Source of the DNA: an uncultured Collinsella sp.
GTDB taxonomy: Bacteria; Actinomycetota; Coriobacteriia; Coriobacteriales; Coriobacteriaceae
Assembly: GCA_902491415.1 (NCBI GenBank)
Contig: CABUHP010000020.1
Coordinates: forward strand, 1-14,998
Length of the DNA: 14,998 nucleotides
Direction: 5' to 3'
Shown here piece by piece: positions 13,479-14,998 of the stretch (positions are counted from its first letter, which is position 1; the number at the start of each line of letters is the position of its first letter). The notes under the pieces were generated by a model. It ran no database searches. It had not been told where the DNA came from and worked only from the letters and a program-made list of their open reading frames with translations. The position numbers were made by a program, and so were the translations under genes.

Positions 13479-13482
13479 GTGC

Positions 13483-13542
13483 ACGGCGCCGTGTCGTCTC
13501 TTGGACAGGCGTGCCCGTGCCGTTGAACAAATAATGTTCAAC
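13483..13542. promoter_or_regulatory. two palindromes in the nhaA upstream region
   Basis: CACGGCGCCGTG (13483-13494) is a perfect 12-base palindrome. GTTGAACA (13522-13529) and TGTTCAAC (13535-13542) are perfect inverted 8-mers separated by five A/T bases. The second has the size and spacing of a repressor operator; TGAACA/TGTTCA half-sites are reminiscent of ArsR/SmtB-type operators, but this is only a resemblance. Confidence 0.4.
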
Positions 13543-13617
13543 CTGTGGTTCCGCTTTTCGGCCACGCCTGCGTGCTTGTCGTGCAGGGTAGGCTAGATGC
13601 AAGCGTAATACGTTAGA

Positions 13618-13653
13618 GCGCGGCGCCGCCACTTGGGCGGGCCGTGCTTTTTT
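13618..13653 (+). terminator. terminator-like hairpin in the nhaA leader (possible attenuator)
   Basis: GCGCGGC (13618-13624) pairs with GCCGTGC (13641-13647) with one wobble, extended by an inner CCGCC/GGCGG stem around a bulged G, loop ACTTG, then TTTTTT (13648-13653). This has all parts of an intrinsic terminator but stands just 34 bases before the nhaA start, after the separate ppaC terminator. Either a leader transcript is attenuated here, or a short RNA ends here. Confidence 0.6.
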
Positions 13654-13656
13654 AAG

Positions 13657-13672
13657 ACGGGAGCTTTCCCGT
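13657..13672 (+). other. small hairpin just before the nhaA ribosome binding site
   Basis: ACGGGA (13657-13662) pairs perfectly with TCCCGT (13667-13672), loop GCTT, one base before AAAGGAG (13674-13680). It directly follows the terminator-like hairpin and could affect ribosome access or compete with the terminator fold. Confidence 0.4.
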
Positions 13673-13686
13673 GAAAGGAGCCGCCC

Positions 13687-14998
13687 ATGGCAGCACCCGA
13701 GCAGCTGTTCAACGTTCGTGAGCGCAAGCGCTTTGAGCGTCACGACATCTGGGAGCGCATCGCCGAGAACGGCACGATTTCCGCCGCCGTCATGGTCTTC
13801 GCCGCCATCGCCGCCGTCATTTGCGCCAATACCGATGCCTATGAGGCCATCCATCACTTTTTGGAGACCCCGCTGTATGTGGGTCTGGGCAACCTTACGG
13901 TCGGTCTCACCGTTGAGCTATTCGTCAACGACTTCCTCATGGCGATTTTCTTTTTGTTGGTGGGCATTGAGCTCAAGTACGAGATGACAGTTGGCGAGCT
14001 CAAAAACCCGCGCCAGGCTATGCTTCCCATGCTGGCGGCCGTGGGCGGCGTCGTCGTTCCCGCCTGCATCTATCTGATCTTTAACCATGCCGGCGCGCAC
14101 AACGGCTGGGCCATTCCCATGGCAACCGATATTGCCTTTGCGCTGGGCGTGCTGTCGCTTTTGGGCAATCGCGTGCCCAACGGCGTGCGCGTGTTCTTCT
14201 CGACGCTCGCCATCGCCGACGACCTCATTTCCATCGCCGCCATCGCCATCTTCTACGGTCAGAGCCCCAATCCGTTTTGGTTGGGCGCCGCCGCGCTTGT
14301 GACCTGTGCGCTCGTGTGGCTCAACAAGACGCAGCATTACCGCCTTGCCCCGTATTCGGTACTGGGCCTGCTGTTGTGGTTCTGCATGTTCAAGAGCGGC
14401 GTGCACGCTACGCTTGCTGGCGTCATCCTGGCCTTCACCATCCCGGCCAAGTGCGGCGTCAAGCTCGATAGCCTCACCGATTGGTTGGGCGAGTGCCTGC
14501 CGTTGCTCGACGACCGCTACGACGACGAGGCGCACATCCTGGGCCAGCATGACTTTACCGTCTCGACCACCAGGGTCGAGCGCGTCATGCACCGCGTGAC
14601 CCCGCCGCTCATCCGCATGGAGCGTCTGATCTCCACGCCGGTCAACTTTGTGATTCTGCCGATCTTTGCGTTCGTGAACGCACAGGTTCGCCTAGTGGGT
14701 GTGGACATGAGCACGCTGCTCACCGACCCGGTGACGCTTGGCGTGTACTTTGGCATGCTGCTGGGTAAGCCGATCGGTATCTTTGGCATGACGTTCGCCT
14801 TGGTCAAGCTCAAGGCCTGCGAGCTGCCGCACAATGTCAACTGGCATATGATTGCCGGCGTGGGCATTCTGGGCGGTATCGGCTTTACCATGTCGATTCT
14901 CATCAGCGGCCTCGCCTTCCCGACGGCCCAGTTTGAGGTTCTGGCTGCCAAGGCCGCTATTCTCGCCGGCTCTGTCACCGCGGCCGTACTTGGCATGA
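13687..14998 (+). CDS. nhaA: Na+/H+ antiporter NhaA (3' end beyond window)
   Basis: An inner-membrane antiporter expelling sodium in exchange for protons, for salt and alkaline pH tolerance. The transport aspartates are present: D148 in ATDIAFALGVLSLLGNRVP (E. coli D133) and D178-D179 in FFSTLAIADDLISI (E. coli D163-D164), with the same spacing of 30. K361 in LGKPIGI matches the conserved lysine of TM10, and GIGFTMSILISGLAF is the TM11 motif. About 12 hydrophobic segments are visible. ATG 13687 has AAAGGAG 6 bases upstream. 437 codons are seen with no stop in frame (the final TGA is out of frame), so the gene runs off the window, probably by only a few codons. A charged loop of about 45 extra residues (about 258-305) separates the two halves compared with E. 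coli. Confidence 0.95.
   Translation, partial: MAAPEQLFNVRERKRFERHDIWERIAENGTISAAVMVFAAIAAVICANTDAYEAIHHFLETPLYVGLGNLTVGLTVELFVNDFLMAIFFLLVGIELKYEMTVGELKNPRQAMLPMLAAVGGVVVPACIYLIFNHAGAHNGWAIPMATDIAFALGVLSLLGNRVPNGVRVFFSTLAIADDLISIAAIAIFYGQSPNPFWLGAAALVTCALVWLNKTQHYRLAPYSVLGLLLWFCMFKSGVHATLAGVILAFTIPAKCGVKLDSLTDWLGECLPLLDDRYDDEAHILGQHDFTVSTTRVERVMHRVTPPLIRMERLISTPVNFVILPIFAFVNAQVRLVGVDMSTLLTDPVTLGVYFGMLLGKPIGIFGMTFALVKLKACELPHNVNWHMIAGVGILGGIGFTMSILISGLAFPTAQFEVLAAKAAILAGSVTAAVLGM

Noticed and set aside
13534..13596. 20-codon ORF in the nhaA leader (possible leader peptide)
   Set aside because: No ribosome binding site before the ATG and no run of regulatory codons; the start overlaps a palindrome.
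12460..13857. Minus-strand open frame (465 codons) opposite ppaC
   Set aside because: It crosses the ppaC terminator and the nhaA leader; Gly/Asp/His-rich composition typical of an antisense shadow.

Overview
The window looks like chromosomal DNA of a high-GC, gut-type actinobacterium, most likely a coriobacterium close to Collinsella. This is inferred from base composition, codon use, strong GGAGG-type ribosome binding sites and gene content; no 16S or other marker gene is present. It holds twelve convincing protein genes (the last cut by the window edge). I saw no tRNA, rRNA, CRISPR array or insertion-sequence transposase.

Left part (1-5434): a universal stress protein gene on the minus strand is divergent from uppP (undecaprenyl-diphosphatase). 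uppP is followed by a large pcrA/uvrD-type helicase gene. The gene-free stretches here (24-129, 1797-2152, 5054-5434) are filled with imperfect hairpins 90-110 nt long. Two of them (1814-1909 and 5056-5154) share an apical sequence with a conserved bulged base. A REPIN-like element (1947-2013), a T-tract terminator (5308-5335) and a shared terminator-like hairpin between the convergent pcrA and manA genes (5373-5410) are also present.

Middle part (5435-11228): a sugar locus. On the minus strand a GntR/HutC regulator precedes manA (mannose-6-phosphate isomerase). Divergently, a GH1 6-phospho-beta-glycosidase gene is followed by lactose/cellobiose-family PTS genes for EIIC, EIIB and EIIA, ending in a textbook terminator at 11191-11228. 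The divergent AT-rich region (7162-7464) carries a promoter, a dyad that could be the regulator's operator, and a long inverted repeat in the hydrolase leader. The likely logic is: the PTS imports and phosphorylates a beta-disaccharide, GH1 splits it into a hexose-6-phosphate and a free hexose, the ROK glucokinase just downstream phosphorylates the free sugar, and ManA channels mannose-6-phosphate to fructose-6-phosphate if mannose is involved.

Right part (11228-14998): the ROK-family glucokinase, a manganese-dependent family II inorganic pyrophosphatase with its own terminator, and nhaA (Na+/H+ antiporter). The nhaA leader contains a terminator-like hairpin only 34 nt before the start codon and is the best candidate here for a cis-regulatory RNA. 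REPIN-like repeats recur at 11228-11310 and 12330-12390.
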